DNA from: Dichetophora obliterata
Lineage: Eukaryota > Arthropoda > Insecta > Diptera > Sciomyzidae
Direction: 5' to 3'
Assembly (NCBI GenBank): GCA_963920525.1
Contig: OY986438.1
Location: 46,910,288 to 46,974,287, forward strand
DNA length: 64,000 nt
Notes under the pieces: generated by a model
The model's database searches: none
What the model was told of the DNA's origin: nothing
Seen by the model: only the letters and a program-made list of their open reading frames with translations
Shown here: positions 1 to 10,768 of the stretch, in pieces
Numbering within the stretch: position 1 is the first letter of the stretch
How the letters are laid out: each line of letters opens with the position of its first letter
Program-made: the position numbers and the translations under genes

Positions 1-17
1 CAATTTGAAGCACACCG

Positions 18-299
18 ATGAGCATTCCGCCCAACCCCTACGAGATCCCGGATGCTGATGTTCCATATACCAGCTTCTGCAACAATGAAGGGTTTGAACC
101 TCCTCCAACTCGGCGCAACACAAAAACGTTTCGTGAAACAATTCTTGAAACTGTGCAACAGGACATGAAGGAGCGTAAAAAAGAACAGGTTCGGCTAGCA
201 GAATCTTTGCAGAGCATGGCAAATGGCATAACAACACTAGCAGAAGCCATAAAGGAACTTGCATTTCTGCAGCGTCAGCATCTTTCTCCTAATCAGTGA
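18..299 (+). CDS. C-terminal part of Harbinger partner protein (MYB/SANT type, inferred)
   Basis: A 93-codon open frame ending TGA. It is proline-rich at the start and becomes a charged helical, coiled-coil-like tail from about residue 35 (TFRETILETVQQDMKERKKE, then an alanine/leucine-rich helix). There is an in-frame TGA at 6-8 just before the ATG, so the frame either starts at this ATG, starts as an exon after an AG near 9-10, or is already broken upstream. The DNA-binding MYB/SANT domain expected in such proteins would lie before the window. The function is inferred from position: it faces a HARBI1-like transposase, as the MYB-like protein does in Harbinger elements, where it carries the transposase to the nucleus and to the DNA ends. 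It could instead be an unrelated gene tail. Confidence 0.45.
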   Translation: MSIPPNPYEIPDADVPYTSFCNNEGFEPPPTRRNTKTFRETILETVQQDMKERKKEQVRLAESLQSMANGITTLAEAIKELAFLQRQHLSPNQ

Positions 300-504
300 T
301 TTCTTTTTTGGAAATTTTGTTTTATAGTCATTTTGTTTTTATGTAAACTATTTTTGTGATAGGAGATTGTGAGACTTTTTTCATATTTTTGTAAGTTAAT
401 TTAAATGAATTGTTTTGTTTTATTTTCATTATTAAATGAACTGATGTTTTAAGAACCATTTTTTACTTTTGAAGTGAAACTTTTTAGGCGGCGATTTGAT
501 ACTG

Positions 505-1560
505 AGGGTAAAATCTATATACATATAAAAATGGATGTATGTATGTGGCTATATCACGTATAGACTCCAAAACCGCTGAACCGATCTTTATGAAATTTTC
601 AGAGAAACTGAAGCCACATCTTGAGAGTGTTCCCGTGAGATTTGGTAATGATTCGATCACAACCAAAAAAAAAGGATATATATCAGACGGTTTCAATCGG
701 TTGGGTTGTTCATCGGTTGTTCAGATGATTACTGGCGGTAACTGTACAAAAATGAGCGTGGTTGTAATATAAATACGCCCACTTTTTCGAAATCATGGCA
801 ATTCCGGAGTTCCACACATCTTTATAGTGAAACTTGCTATGTAGGTGCTCCAAGAGGGGCAGTCACGATAGATAAATGTTTTCACGCCCACTTTTACCGC
901 CCACAAATCCATATCTGTATACATAAAAATGAATCATGATTTGTTCGGATGCTTAAAACTTAAAAACGACTGGACCAAATTAGATACTTCCTTCTACAGG
1001 TTTGTTCGTAATTGCTACGCAAAGGTTTAGGAAAAAATAATGCCACATCCCCTTTTATCGCCCACAAATTAATAAAAATGCTATATTTAAGACGGTTTTG
1101 GTTGTATTAAATTAAAATTTGACAAATAAGTTCGTATGATAACTGTCATTAACTTTAATAAAAACGGGCGTGGTCACACTTCATCTACGGTCTGATTGAG
1201 CTCAACTTTTGTAAGTGGATTTGCTTTGAGTACGAGATGGTTTAAGAAAAAATGCCACACCCCTTTTACCTCCCACAAATATATACAAAATTTGTGTTAT
1301 CAAATAGCTTTAGAGTTATGGGTCGCACAGCTTACAAATTCGGTATTCGACCACAATTTAGACGTACCGTTTCAGTGATGAAATTTTATGGGATTCGGAC
1401 AAGGGGGAGGGGCACCTCCCATGCAACCCAAATTTGCGATATCGAATAGCTTTGAATTTACAGGCCGCACAGCTTTGGAATTCAGTTTTTGACCTCAATT
1501 CACACGTGGCGTTTCACTGCTAACATTCTATTTGAGTTGGTTGGTCGATCAATTTTAAAT
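505..1560. repeat. Helitron-like non-coding repeat with ~140-bp internal units
   Basis: It opens with a run resembling 'tatatacatataaaaatg' followed by a 'ccgctgaaccgatctttatgaaa' type passage (about 565-595). That kind of passage is common in insect Helitron-like repeats, and a related passage ('cgcctgaaccgatttcaatg') lies at the left end of the Helitron near 50070. Inside, GCCCAC/CGCCCA-rich passages recur (about 770, 890, 1060, 1260). Two units starting near 1302 and 1444 share 'aatagcttt..a..t....g.cgcacagc' and are about 142 bp apart. The same unit occurs inverted at 20600-21120. I see no CTAG-type Helitron end, so the class and exact limits are uncertain. Short open frames in it match between copies but look like shadows of the repeat. 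Confidence 0.45.
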
Positions 1561-1919
1561 ATAAAAGTGTTTGAAAAATTCTAAATTTATATAAGTCCTT
1601 AGAACTTACCAATTAACGCACGCTTATATTATGATGATAAGTAACCAAGAGGGGTTCTTCTGCACCTAAAATATACCTACTATACACATATGACAAATGT
1701 CACTTAAATTTATTTTTTCTTTTTAGTTCACGTTTCTTTTAAGTAAAAAAATTTTTTTTAAAAAAAAAGTAAAAAAAAGTTTTTTTAAAAAAGTTTTTAC
1801 TTTTTATTTATTTTAAATTTCTAACCTATTTGTAAAAGTTATCATGTTCAATTTCATTTGTCGATTATTTCAAAATATTTTTTAAGTGGCTTATCATGCT
1901 CTTGCAAAAAACTTTTCAA

Positions 1920-3045
1920 TTATAAAGTGATACTTATACATTGACGAATTATTTCGCCTTCACGAGGTAAGTCTCTGCGTGTTGCAGTTGCTGGTATGTC
2001 AACGCCTTCTTCGATTTCATCTTCATCAATTTGCAACTCATCATGTGGAGCCTGTTTTATTACAATATTGTGTAAAATGAGGCAAGTGTTTACAATTTCT
2101 GATGTAATTTCGGGGCTATAGTGCAAAGTTCTGAATTTTGAAATGCAGCGAAAGCGTGAAGCTCCTACACCGAAGCTCCTTTCTATTACATTACGAGCCT
2201 TGCAATGCATTTTATTATATTTTTCTTCGTTTGAAGATCCTGGTTGAGCTTAAGGAGTAAACAGCCACGGTTCCAGTGGATATCCCTGGTCACCTATTAA
2301 CCAACTTCCTGTTTGAGTAGTCATGAACGCGCGCACAAGTGATGTTGACTAAATACAAGAATCATGGCGGGAGCCCGAAAAATTTGCATTAACCGCCAAA
2401 AATCGTAGATTACTGTCGCAAACAGCTTCTACATTTATGCCATAATAGCCTTTTCGGTTCATGTACAGGCTGCACGGATTCCTTGGGTCATTTTTAGGCG
2501 GACAAATTAGAGCAACGTGAGTGCAATCAACTGCGCCAACCACTCCCTTCAATCCAAACTTAGAATAAAATCTAGGCAAACATATGCAAAAAATTAGAAA
2601 CAAACAATTTTCTTTGTTTTTAAATTAACCTGGCTTTAATAGCTAACTGCTCCTCGTCTGTGGTTGGGAAACTTATTTCCGAAGCTCGGTATTTCACTAT
2701 AAGGCCAGAAATATATTTAATTGACCGCGAAGCAGAAGATTGGCTCAGTGAGGCATAAGTACTATTTGCAACACATTTTTGGTATGAACCGTGTGCGAAA
2801 AACAAAAGGCAGCAAAAAAATCGTACTCCAAAGGGCAGAGAAGTCGCCTGCGTATCCTTTAGCATCAGCTCCTCAACAAGCATAACGCAAACTTCCTTTG
2901 GAAGACGAAAATGGAACTTGAATATGTTATCCGTCAAGTTAAACGGATCGCTGCTATCCCGCAAAGATCTCAGCTGATGTCTTCTCAAAGATTTTTCTTC
3001 TACTTCATCATCGAGAAGTAGAAGCAGCAACAGTGAAGTTGACAT
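1920..3045 (-). pseudogene. HARBI1-like PIF/Harbinger transposase, broken
   Basis: Minus-strand DDE nuclease of the Harbinger family. Exon 1 (3045-2630) gives about 138 residues of the N-terminal helical part, starting MSTSLLLLLLLDDEVEEKS. A 58-bp intron (2629-2572) has a GTTAAT donor and a TGCCTAG acceptor, and splicing it restores a continuous frame. Exon 2 carries the catalytic blocks: GVVGAVDCTH (first Asp), FSGSRHDSC (second Asp), GDQGYPLEP, and ARNVIERSFGV (the Glu). Two in-frame stops interrupt exon 2, TAG at 2351-2349 and TAA at 2252-2250; the first lies where the family normally has Trp after HDS. The tail is acidic (DEDEIEEG). The protein would join and cut transposon ends in the nucleus; this copy cannot make a full product. 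Confidence 0.85.
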
Positions 3046-3152
3046 TGTTCTATGTGTTTATTTTTTATTTTAAAAGTATATAAAACTAAATTAGTTTCTC
3101 AAAACGCGATCACTTCCTTTTCTGCAATATATACAAATGTCAGCTGTTTTGC

Positions 3153-3180
3153 TTGTTACCACCTAAAGAGGTGGTAACAA
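3153..3180. repeat. Perfect 12-bp palindrome with GTTACC cluster
   Basis: TTGTTACCACCT and its exact reverse complement are separated by AAAG. Further GTTACC/GGTAAY words follow at about 3227, 3250 and 3265, giving five within about 120 bp at the 5' side of the Harbinger transposase. They may be subterminal binding sites for the element's MYB-like protein or transposase; that role is inferred. Confidence 0.6.
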
Positions 3181-3270
3181 TATTCATCAGTACCGCTTGA
3201 CTGCAGAATACCAAAAGGGTGTAAAAGTTACCATGAGCTGAATTTCTTCGGTAATAAGATTATCGTTACC

Positions 3271-4547
3271 GCGACAGAATAGATCTGTAAAAAGTGTTTT
3301 TACTATTTTAATTAGTTTTATTCAAATAACATATGAATTTTGATTAAATAAAAACATAGTTGCTTAAAAGAAAGTAGAAAAACTTTATTGCACGAAAACG
3401 AAAGCGCACGCACGACTTTGCTTTTCTTAAACAAAAGTTATTTTTACGCACGAAATTATTTTTAAGCACGTGCACGGAAAAATCCCGACACGCGCCCATC
3501 TCTAATTTATACCCAATCAAGAAAAAAAAATTTACTATGCATGCTTTCTTGTTGAACAAAGATAAAAGAGCTTAACACAATATGTGTAATTTTGAAATCG
3601 AATTAGTGAGGACATATTTTCAAATTTTATTTAAATTGACTCAAAATAGGTCAAAGTTTTCGGTTACAAACTCATTTAAATTTTTAATCATTTTAAATCA
3701 TTTCTTTCTTTATCAAACTCCTTAGACAATGCATGTCAAACGAAAAAAAAGAAATTCAAATTTGGGATTGTGTCTGATTTTTTAGAGGACATAATCCCAA
3801 AAATTAGATTTGGATTTGTTGAAAGTTTCAAATAATTTAAAGAAAGCTGAAAAAAGAGGACGTAGTTCCAAAATAAATTTCATCATAAAATATTGATTTT
3901 CCTTGTACGAAATGGTGATAACAACGTTTACAAGCGGTCAGAACCCCCATTTGGTGTTATGAACGCTTATTATCCGCAAAATGATAAATTTCAAATTTGG
4001 TATTATGTCCCTTGGCGTTATGTCCTTTGTGGTTATATCCCGTCACATTCACTGTGATTTATTGACTAGAAGCAAACAATTTGATGAAATTATGTATTTG
4101 AACTATTTGTTAGATTGATTCTTAATTAAAAAAATATCCTACCATTGACAAAAATTTGGTCTTACCAGGGCCGAGTACCGACAATTATTTCTAAATAACT
4201 TTTTATATGCATAAAGAAACAAGATAAAAGAACAACTGAGAAAAAATAACACTAAGAGTTTCTAAGGATTTTTTTTCCTTATTATCTTAATATTAAATAC
4301 ATGTCATAAATCATGAATCAAAAGTCAGGATTCAGTAATTCATGAATCCAAAATATTTGAATCAAACTCCCAAGCAACATGTTTCGCATCCATTCGACCA
4401 TTTATTTTGAATAGCAGCATTTCCGTGATCAGACTTCAGACTCGTGAACAACGATTCTGAAAACCTCTTGAATATAAAAATGCACGCAAAATTATGGAAT
4501 ACAAAAACAAAGGACAGAAAAGGAAAGTATCTTTTAATTTTTCTAAA
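3271..4547. other. No gene recognised
   Basis: AT-rich sequence with only short open frames. The words 'gacataatccca', 'tattatgtccc' and 'ttatgtcctt' recur between about 3790 and 4040, suggesting a decayed repeat. I see no domain, splice pattern or terminal repeat. Confidence 0.5.
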
Positions 4548-4552
4548 GATCG

Positions 4553-5882
4553 CACAGTGAACTGTCTCCATATAAGCGATGGACAAAAATAGAAGGAGTC
4601 CTCCTATGATGATGCAATTTTGTAGGCTTAATTACTTTAAACCAATTAAGAAAAAATTTTTAAATGGTTGAAATCGGTTAGACCCTAGATACTCCCTTGG
4701 ACCTATATTAATTTTTTACTTGATTTTGTATAGGAGGTACATAGAAAAGAAAACCGATCTTCACAAAAACTCGTCAGACGAGTAGTCACATAGAGTTATA
4801 GATGTGCTCTGAAAATAATTGAAATCGGTGCAACACTACTGGTACCTCCTTCGAACCTATATTGAAATTTTACTTAATTTTGTATCGGAGGTACATACAA
4901 AAGTTGGCCGATCTTAACAAAAAATCGTCAAAAGGGTTGTCAAATAGAGTAATAGATGTGTATTGAAAATAATTGAAAACGGTTCAAACCTACGGGTACC
5001 TCCTTTGGACATATATTAATATTTTACTGAATTTTGTATGGGAGGTACATACAAAAGTTGGCCGATCTTAACAAAAAATCGTCAAAAAGGTATTCAAATA
5101 GAGTTATAGATGTGTACTGAATATAATCGAAACCGATTCAACCCTACGGGTTCCGCCTTTGGACCTATATTGATGTTTCACTTGATTTTGTATGGGAGGC
5201 ACATACAAAGGTTGACCGATCTTAACAAAAATTCGTCAAAATGATAGTAAAATAGAGTTAAAGATGTGTACTGCAAATAGCCGAAATCGGTTAGACCCTA
5301 GGGGTAGCTTATGGAGGTCCCCAGGACCTATATTAATTTTGGCTGGATTTTGTATGTAAATTTATAATTTTAAGTATTTTTTTAACCAAAAAAAAAATAT
5401 ATTTGTAGGACGAAGTAGGAAAAGTTATTTTCGGCTCCTAGTTATATAATATCACTATTTTGATAATTCAGAAAACAACGGCATTTAGTTTTTCATGATT
5501 TCTCATTCGAGTTTATGAAATTTTTGCAACCACTTAAATATTATATTTTATTTTCGATAATATAATACATTTTTTAAATAACTCTATAATTTTTTATAAC
5601 AATGAGCTTTGTTTGGCTTAGTTTCGTTCAAAAATAGATTTTTGGGAATTATTTATATAAAGCAACTCAAAAAGCAATGCTTAAAATCTGAGTTTGTTAA
5701 AAAAAATAAATCCATACAATTGCGCTCCAGCGCAATCAAAACATGTACTATTGTTCTAATATTAATTTTTTTATTATATCTGACTATTAATAATGAAACA
5801 ATTATAGATTATTAATAATGAAACAATTACCTGTCCATTCATAACATTTTTTTTATTTTTGTCCACTGGACAGTTCACTGTG
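4553..5882. mobile_element. Non-autonomous DNA element with RSS-like ends and 5-bp TSD (Transib-like)
   Basis: Seen: perfect 14-bp inverted ends CACAGTGAACTGTC at 4553 and, inverted, ending at 5882. They are flanked by identical 5-bp duplications GATCG (4548-4552 and 5883-5887). After the heptamer CACAGTG the left end has exactly 23 bp and then ACAAAAATA (4583-4591). The right end has 13 bp and then the same ACAAAAATA. Known: Transib elements make 5-bp duplications and have ends starting CACWATG-like, and RAG recombination signals are CACAGTG, 12 or 23 bp, then ACAAAAACC. Inferred: this is a Transib/RAG-type non-autonomous element. It encodes no transposase; most of the interior is a ~154-bp tandem array. 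Another 5-bp-duplicating superfamily is possible. Confidence 0.6.
4660..5360 (+). repeat. ~154-bp tandem repeat, about 4.5 copies
   Basis: The landmark 'ggacctatatt' or close variants starts at 4699, 4853, 5007, 5161 and 5324, giving spacings of 154, 154, 154 and 163 bp. Each unit also carries an 'attttgtatgggaggtacat' type stretch, an 'accgatctt.acaaaaa.tcgtca' stretch and a 'gttatagatgtg' stretch. The array lies wholly inside the element with RSS-like ends and fills most of it. Confidence 0.85.
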
Positions 5883-5887
5883 GATCG

Positions 5888-7513
5888 GTCCGATATTTTT
5901 TATTAATCTCAAATTTATTTATGAATTTCTTTATTCATATTTGCCATTTTTTAATAAAAAAGATAATCGTGCAAAGAATTTGGAATAGCTTTAAATCTAA
6001 TTGGAACTATCTGAGCCTTAAATTGTAAGCATATAACAATTGATCTTTTTAATGCAGCATTTAAAAGGCAGATAACTAGCTGTCGATTTAATCTGTCACT
6101 GTTCAATATATTCAAGCTCCAATTAAACATAGCATGTCTTCCAAATCTTACTAACGCATTTCAAAAAATTAAAAAAAATAATTAATTACTTTAGAAATAG
6201 CTCACTTCTATGTGCACATCATATTGTGGTCATCAAAGGAATGAAAAAGTAAGCTCAAGCCAAAATCTCCTCTGACTGCATCAAAATTCAGTTGAGTTAA
6301 TAGATCTTTCAATTATATCGGTTTTCTTAATTCTTTGGAACTTACGCACAACTATAATCAGAATATCATCAAATATCGAAAAACCTTGTTACAGGAATGA
6401 TGGTTATAGGAATGAAAAAATTATCTTTATTTGGAGATTGCAGGCATCAAAGAAAACTAAAACGCTTTTCCGCACGTTTTTATCATTTATTTGCTAACTA
6501 CTTTTATATGTTATACACAATTTCGTTTATGTCTATCACTAACTGAATACAAAGTTGGTTACAGGAATGACAATTTTTTTGTTTCTATATTATTTATATA
6601 ACAAATAAGTTTTATTTTGCATTCGAGCTACGCACTTAAAACCACTGCTGCATTTTTAAAACTTGAATATAAAATATACTTGTAAAAAGCCATACTGTAG
6701 AGGGTACTTAAACGATACTTATTTCTTAGTTTGGCTTGCTAAAAGGCGTGAAATACAAAACTGGTAAAATCATTGAGCAGAAAGTATGCACACTCTTTTA
6801 AATGTAATAATTTTGATCAAAAGCACGTTACAGGAATGACATTTTAGGCCTCTTTTGGGCATTTTCACCTGCAAAAATAATTTTTTAATCGTATGTTACA
6901 AAAACTTCAAGAAACAAATTTTTAAGGAAATTGATTATTTTGAAGTGACAAATATTGTTTTTTTTTTCACTCAAAACTGTTAGGACATGTAAATGGGCAC
7001 TTTTGGCGGATTTGCCCAATAGTTGCTGATTTCCATGATGGTGATTGTTTACACTTTTACGCTTTTAGTTTCCTTAGCAAACTGGTGACTTGATAATTTT
7101 TTAAAAAATTTATCTAAAATTGCCTTTTAATTAAAAAAATTGACACGGTTATGATTTCCGGGACGCCATGATTTGGAAGTGTTTTCTGGTAGAGGACCAC
7201 AAAAAAAAAGTTTGACCGAACAAAAAAGCTATTACTTAAATAGTTATCGAGTTATTGATTTAAACCTTCTTTTTTTTTTGCTAAAAGATCTGTTAAAAAA
7301 CATTTATTTCTTTGCCATTATTCAATGGATTTGAAAATTTACATTTCATTTTAAAGGTAATTAAGTTATCTTTTCAGTTATATGCAATACAGATATCATT
7401 ATTAGCCTATTCAAAATTTTATAAACAAATTTACAACAAATTTGAATTTTTTACTTAAAAGAACCGTTATTTTCTACTAAATTTGCCATATTAAGGAAAC
7501 AAAAATATATTAA
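5888..7513. other. No gene; cluster of TTACAGGAATGA words
   Basis: No coding frame is supported. The 12-mer TTACAGGAATGA is at 6389 and 6559 and follows a G at 6828, with the variant TTATAGGAATGA at 6404 and a looser AAAGGAATGA near 6236. Nothing else in the window shares this spacing. The stretch is otherwise AT-rich and unrecognised. Confidence 0.5.
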
Positions 7514-7972
7514 GGGTATTCACTTCAACGCTGAAATTTGCGAAATGCTGAAAATTACGAAAACTTCAGTGCAATTGTTGTTGTTTTGGTTTTCCGAAGC
7601 TTGCTCAAAATTTAATCACCTATTGAGTTGATGAAAAATAATCGTCGGAAATTTGCGACGAAAAGATGTATTCAGTAACCATAAGCAAATCTGTATAATG
7701 AATGTGAGTCATTGTGAATATGATAATTTTGATAAGAAGAAGAGCATTCTGTCAAATCCCGCCTAAAAGCTGAAGCAATGTTGGAAATGGAGCAAACTAA
7801 GAAGGTAAGTTTGTGATTGGATTTATAAAAATAACAAAGTAGTTAACAATTATAAAATATTTACTTATAGAAAATCAAGCGAGAGAGCAACCACCGACAA
7901 GGAGACTCTTTGTCTGCTGACATGCATCGCAGATAAAATTAAGGCGAACCCGGAAGGATTTGAGGCAAGTAT

Positions 7973-8240
7973 TTATTGCAACCCCAGATTAGACTTGCAA
8001 AGAATTAACTGCCTGAACAGAATGGCTGTGGTTGTGGCTGTGTCTGAAGTTGAACTTAGTCCAACTGAAACTGCAGCTACGAGTATTCTGTACGTGTTTG
8101 TTTGTTCAATGCACTTTAACTTTTGATAGTTCCAGACAGTTGCAGAGTCGTCCATTTTTACTAGATGTCCGAACCATCTTATTCTTTGGGCATTGGCATA
8201 ACGGACAAAGTGCTTCAAAGTTTTCAATCTCCCTATAAGT
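7973..8240 (-). pseudogene. Small LINE scrap inside the H2 partner gene
   Basis: The minus-strand frame holds AQRIRWFGHLVKMDD, which matches the 'R.RW.GH...M' block often seen at the C-terminal end of non-LTR retrotransposon polyproteins. No reverse transcriptase motifs are present. It lies within the large intron of the partner gene. Confidence 0.4.
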
Positions 8241-8470
8241 TATATAAAAATATGTTTCGTTTTTGGGCCATAACATGACTACGGGCTTGCTAGCAGCTCC
8301 AGATGTTGTGTGGTTATAGTACTGTATGCGTAAAACAGAGCTACATCAATAACTCAGATATGTGTTAAGTCCACTTTTTATAATAAAATGCCACAGATAT
8401 ATATATCTCTTTCGTGCAATACTGCCACAACCCAAAATTTAGCATTTTTCAGGAGAGCCTTATGAAGTCC

Positions 8471-8513
8471 ATGGACATTGTGTCTACTTCGCAAACGGAC
8501 ATAATGTCCATGA
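8471..8513. repeat. Short inverted repeat
   Basis: ATGGACATTGTGTC and GACATAATGTCCAT form a 14-bp stem with one mismatch and a short loop, within the H2 intron. No function is evident. Confidence 0.5.
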
Positions 8514-9760
8514 ACCTTATGGCGTTTTTAGACTGGAAAACTGCGCAGTTTTTAATACAAATTGTTTAATTAAGACAGTAATTTAAAGAATTTATTAAAG
8601 TTCGGTGCAGTTGTCTGTTTGTATTAAATTCGGTATACAAAGTTCTGCACTGAAAAATTGCCAAAATTCTGCAAAATATTGACTAAGAACTACGCAAAAG
8701 GTAAGTTGACAACTACGGTAAATAAGCTTAAAATAACAACTTTCCGTACAAGGGCAAATAATTTGTACGCACCGTTTTGTATCTTAAATAAAGTTAAAAT
8801 GCTGTAAATGGAGACATTATTACTATAAATATTATTATATATTACTATTATACTATTATTATAAAAATATTATACTTATATTTTGCAATAATCGGTAGTT
8901 TCTATAATTTATCCAATTTCAGAAACTAACGGCTCAGAAATTTTATTTTAATATATGTGCAAACGAAGATTCTTTACAAAATATAGCTGCATTGGGCTGC
9001 AGCGTTATAAAAAACAAAATGAGGTACCTGAGAAAAACATTTATTAATGCTGAAGAGTGGAAAGGAAGGACTGGAGCTGGTTTGCTTGAAGAAGGAATAG
9101 AAAGCAGTGTAAAGGGTAAGCAAGAATTAAACACTTATATCTTTTTGTTAGTTTTTTAATAAATAATTTAACTTTTTCCAGAATATATTGCAAAAATTTG
9201 CCCCTATTACAATGCTTTAGAGCAAATTTTCGGGCAAAGAAGATCCGTTGTGCTGCCCTACAACTACGATTCCTACGCTGATATATCATTTGAAGATGTT
9301 ATTTTGGAGTGTGAGCCTGAAAGTCAGGAAAGTGTTTCAGAGTGCATTGCAGGCATTTCAAACAGCACAGACGTTCAGCGGGAAATAGTCGAAGAGCAGG
9401 CTACAGAGAAATTAAAAAAAAAAAAATTGAAATTGACACCAACTGAAAAAAAAACCAATTCAGCTTTGGATTTTTTGGCTAAGAGCCAAGAGAAGCGTAA
9501 CGAGGTAGACCAACTTAAGTTAGCCTTGCAGGAAAAGTTAGAAGAGCGTAGACTAAATCTGCAAGAAAACATTGAACAAAATAAATTGAACTTGCAGCGT
9601 GATCAGCTTGATTTCGAAAAAGAAAAGTACCGCAACGAATTTGAAATTCAAAAACTTAAAATGCAGCAAGAAATGGAGTTAAAAAAATTTGAACTAGAAC
9701 TTAAATATAATAAGACTTAAATTTATGTCCATTATGTACATTATTATGACCATTTATGTA

Positions 9761-9843
9761 CAGCTGTGTGAAAATAATAGTAGTGCTGTTATATTCAGAC
9801 ATGTTTGGAATATGAAAGCACTACTATTATTTTCACACAGCTG
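9761..9843. mobile_element. 83-bp palindromic Tc1/mariner-type MITE
   Basis: CAGCTGTGTGAAAATAATAG and the following TAGTGCT (27 bp, 29 with the TA) are repeated perfectly as their reverse complement at 9817-9843. TA dinucleotides lie on both sides (9759-9760, 9844-9845). The middle is only about 29 bp. The end resembles Tc1-like terminal repeats. A diverged single copy of the same end is at 13136. It sits just downstream of the partner-gene stop. Confidence 0.8.
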
Positions 9844-10768
9844 TATACGAGACGACAGCTTCAAATATCTTGCACTGCACTGTATGTATTCACATATTTT
9901 AAGTACCGAATATGATTTAATCATTTTGTTTATTTGTTTTAAAGTCAAATCTTGTCATTAATAAAATTATTAAATAATATGTATGCATTAAAAAAATAAA
10001 AATTTTTAAGATTTTTATCACTACCATCTACTGTAAACCACCCAATGATTTTTTTTTTCAAAATGTTGTCACCACAGAATATTTTAGAATTGAAATGGTT
10101 TTCGAACTAAAGATATTTTTAAATGATTTTAATTGTGAGATTATCAGATCAAGTAAGTTTGAAGAAGGCAATAACAACAACAACTCCGTATAGAGTTAAT
10201 CACATACACTGAGAAAACAAAAAATCAAAATCGCACATTTAAAAAACGTTTAGTAAAATTCATATTTTTAAAAATATTTCACGCCATACCAAAATGAAAA
10301 CGTACATTTTTAAATAGAAAAGTAAAACGAAATATTTTTAAAACAACGAAACGTTTTTAAAACAATTACGAACGCAATAAAGTAACGAAAGAGTTTGAGT
10401 TGGAGCATTTGCTGCCATAATTAAAAGGTAAGTATTTTAAATAAAATTAATGATATTTTCTGGGTTAAACGTTTTTAAAAGTAGCTCGTTTCTAAAAGTA
10501 GCTCGTAGCGTAGTATGAAACTTTAATCTTTTAAATGATGACTTTAGTATTCTTTAAGTTTCGAAAGTGGTGTATGGCCGTGTTATTTAGTACAAACTTG
10601 TTTAATTTTCTAAGAAAAACTTAGTTTATTGAGAAAATGTTCTTTTATTAAAATTTTTTCATTATTTTCCATTGTTCATAAATAAAATATTAATACTTGG
10701 ATTTTGTCATTAAAATTGGTAATGTAGATAAGAATTCTCACTAGTGTACTATTAAAGGATCAATGAAA

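Larger units (their letters stand above)
1..3270. mobile_element. PIF/Harbinger element H1, right part, degenerate
   Basis: A partner-protein gene on + (18-299) and a HARBI1-like transposase on - (1920-3045) converge. This is the usual two-gene plan of PIF/Harbinger elements, and the better-preserved element at 7514-12263 has the same plan. The left end lies before the window. The right end is not marked by a terminal repeat I can pair; it is placed near 3270, after a cluster of GTTACC/GGTAAC words and a perfect 12-bp palindrome at 3153-3180. A block of Helitron-like repeat (about 505-1560) sits between the two genes and is probably a later insertion. A truncated relative of the transposase 3' flank recurs at 46266-46400. 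Confidence 0.55.
7778..9720 (+). pseudogene. Harbinger H2 partner protein (MYB/SANT-like), multi-exon
   Basis: Inferred exons: about 7778-7804 (ATG frame MLEMEQTKK, donor GTAAGT), 7871-7964, 8923-9115 and 9182-9720. The 7871 exon reads ATTDKETLCLLTCIADKI..., the 8923 exon continues in phase (FYFNICANEDSLQNIAALG) and the last two join through a 66-bp GT-AG intron (9116-9181). Together they look like the MYB/SANT-type domain used by Harbinger partner proteins. A long charged coiled coil follows (about the last 75 residues, rich in K, E, L, Q) and ends TAA. The intron 7965-8922 starts GCAAGT, a GC donor or a decayed GT, and holds a LINE scrap. The first two exons do not join in one frame as written, so there is probably an indel. 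Expected role: bring the transposase to the nucleus and the element ends. Confidence 0.65.
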
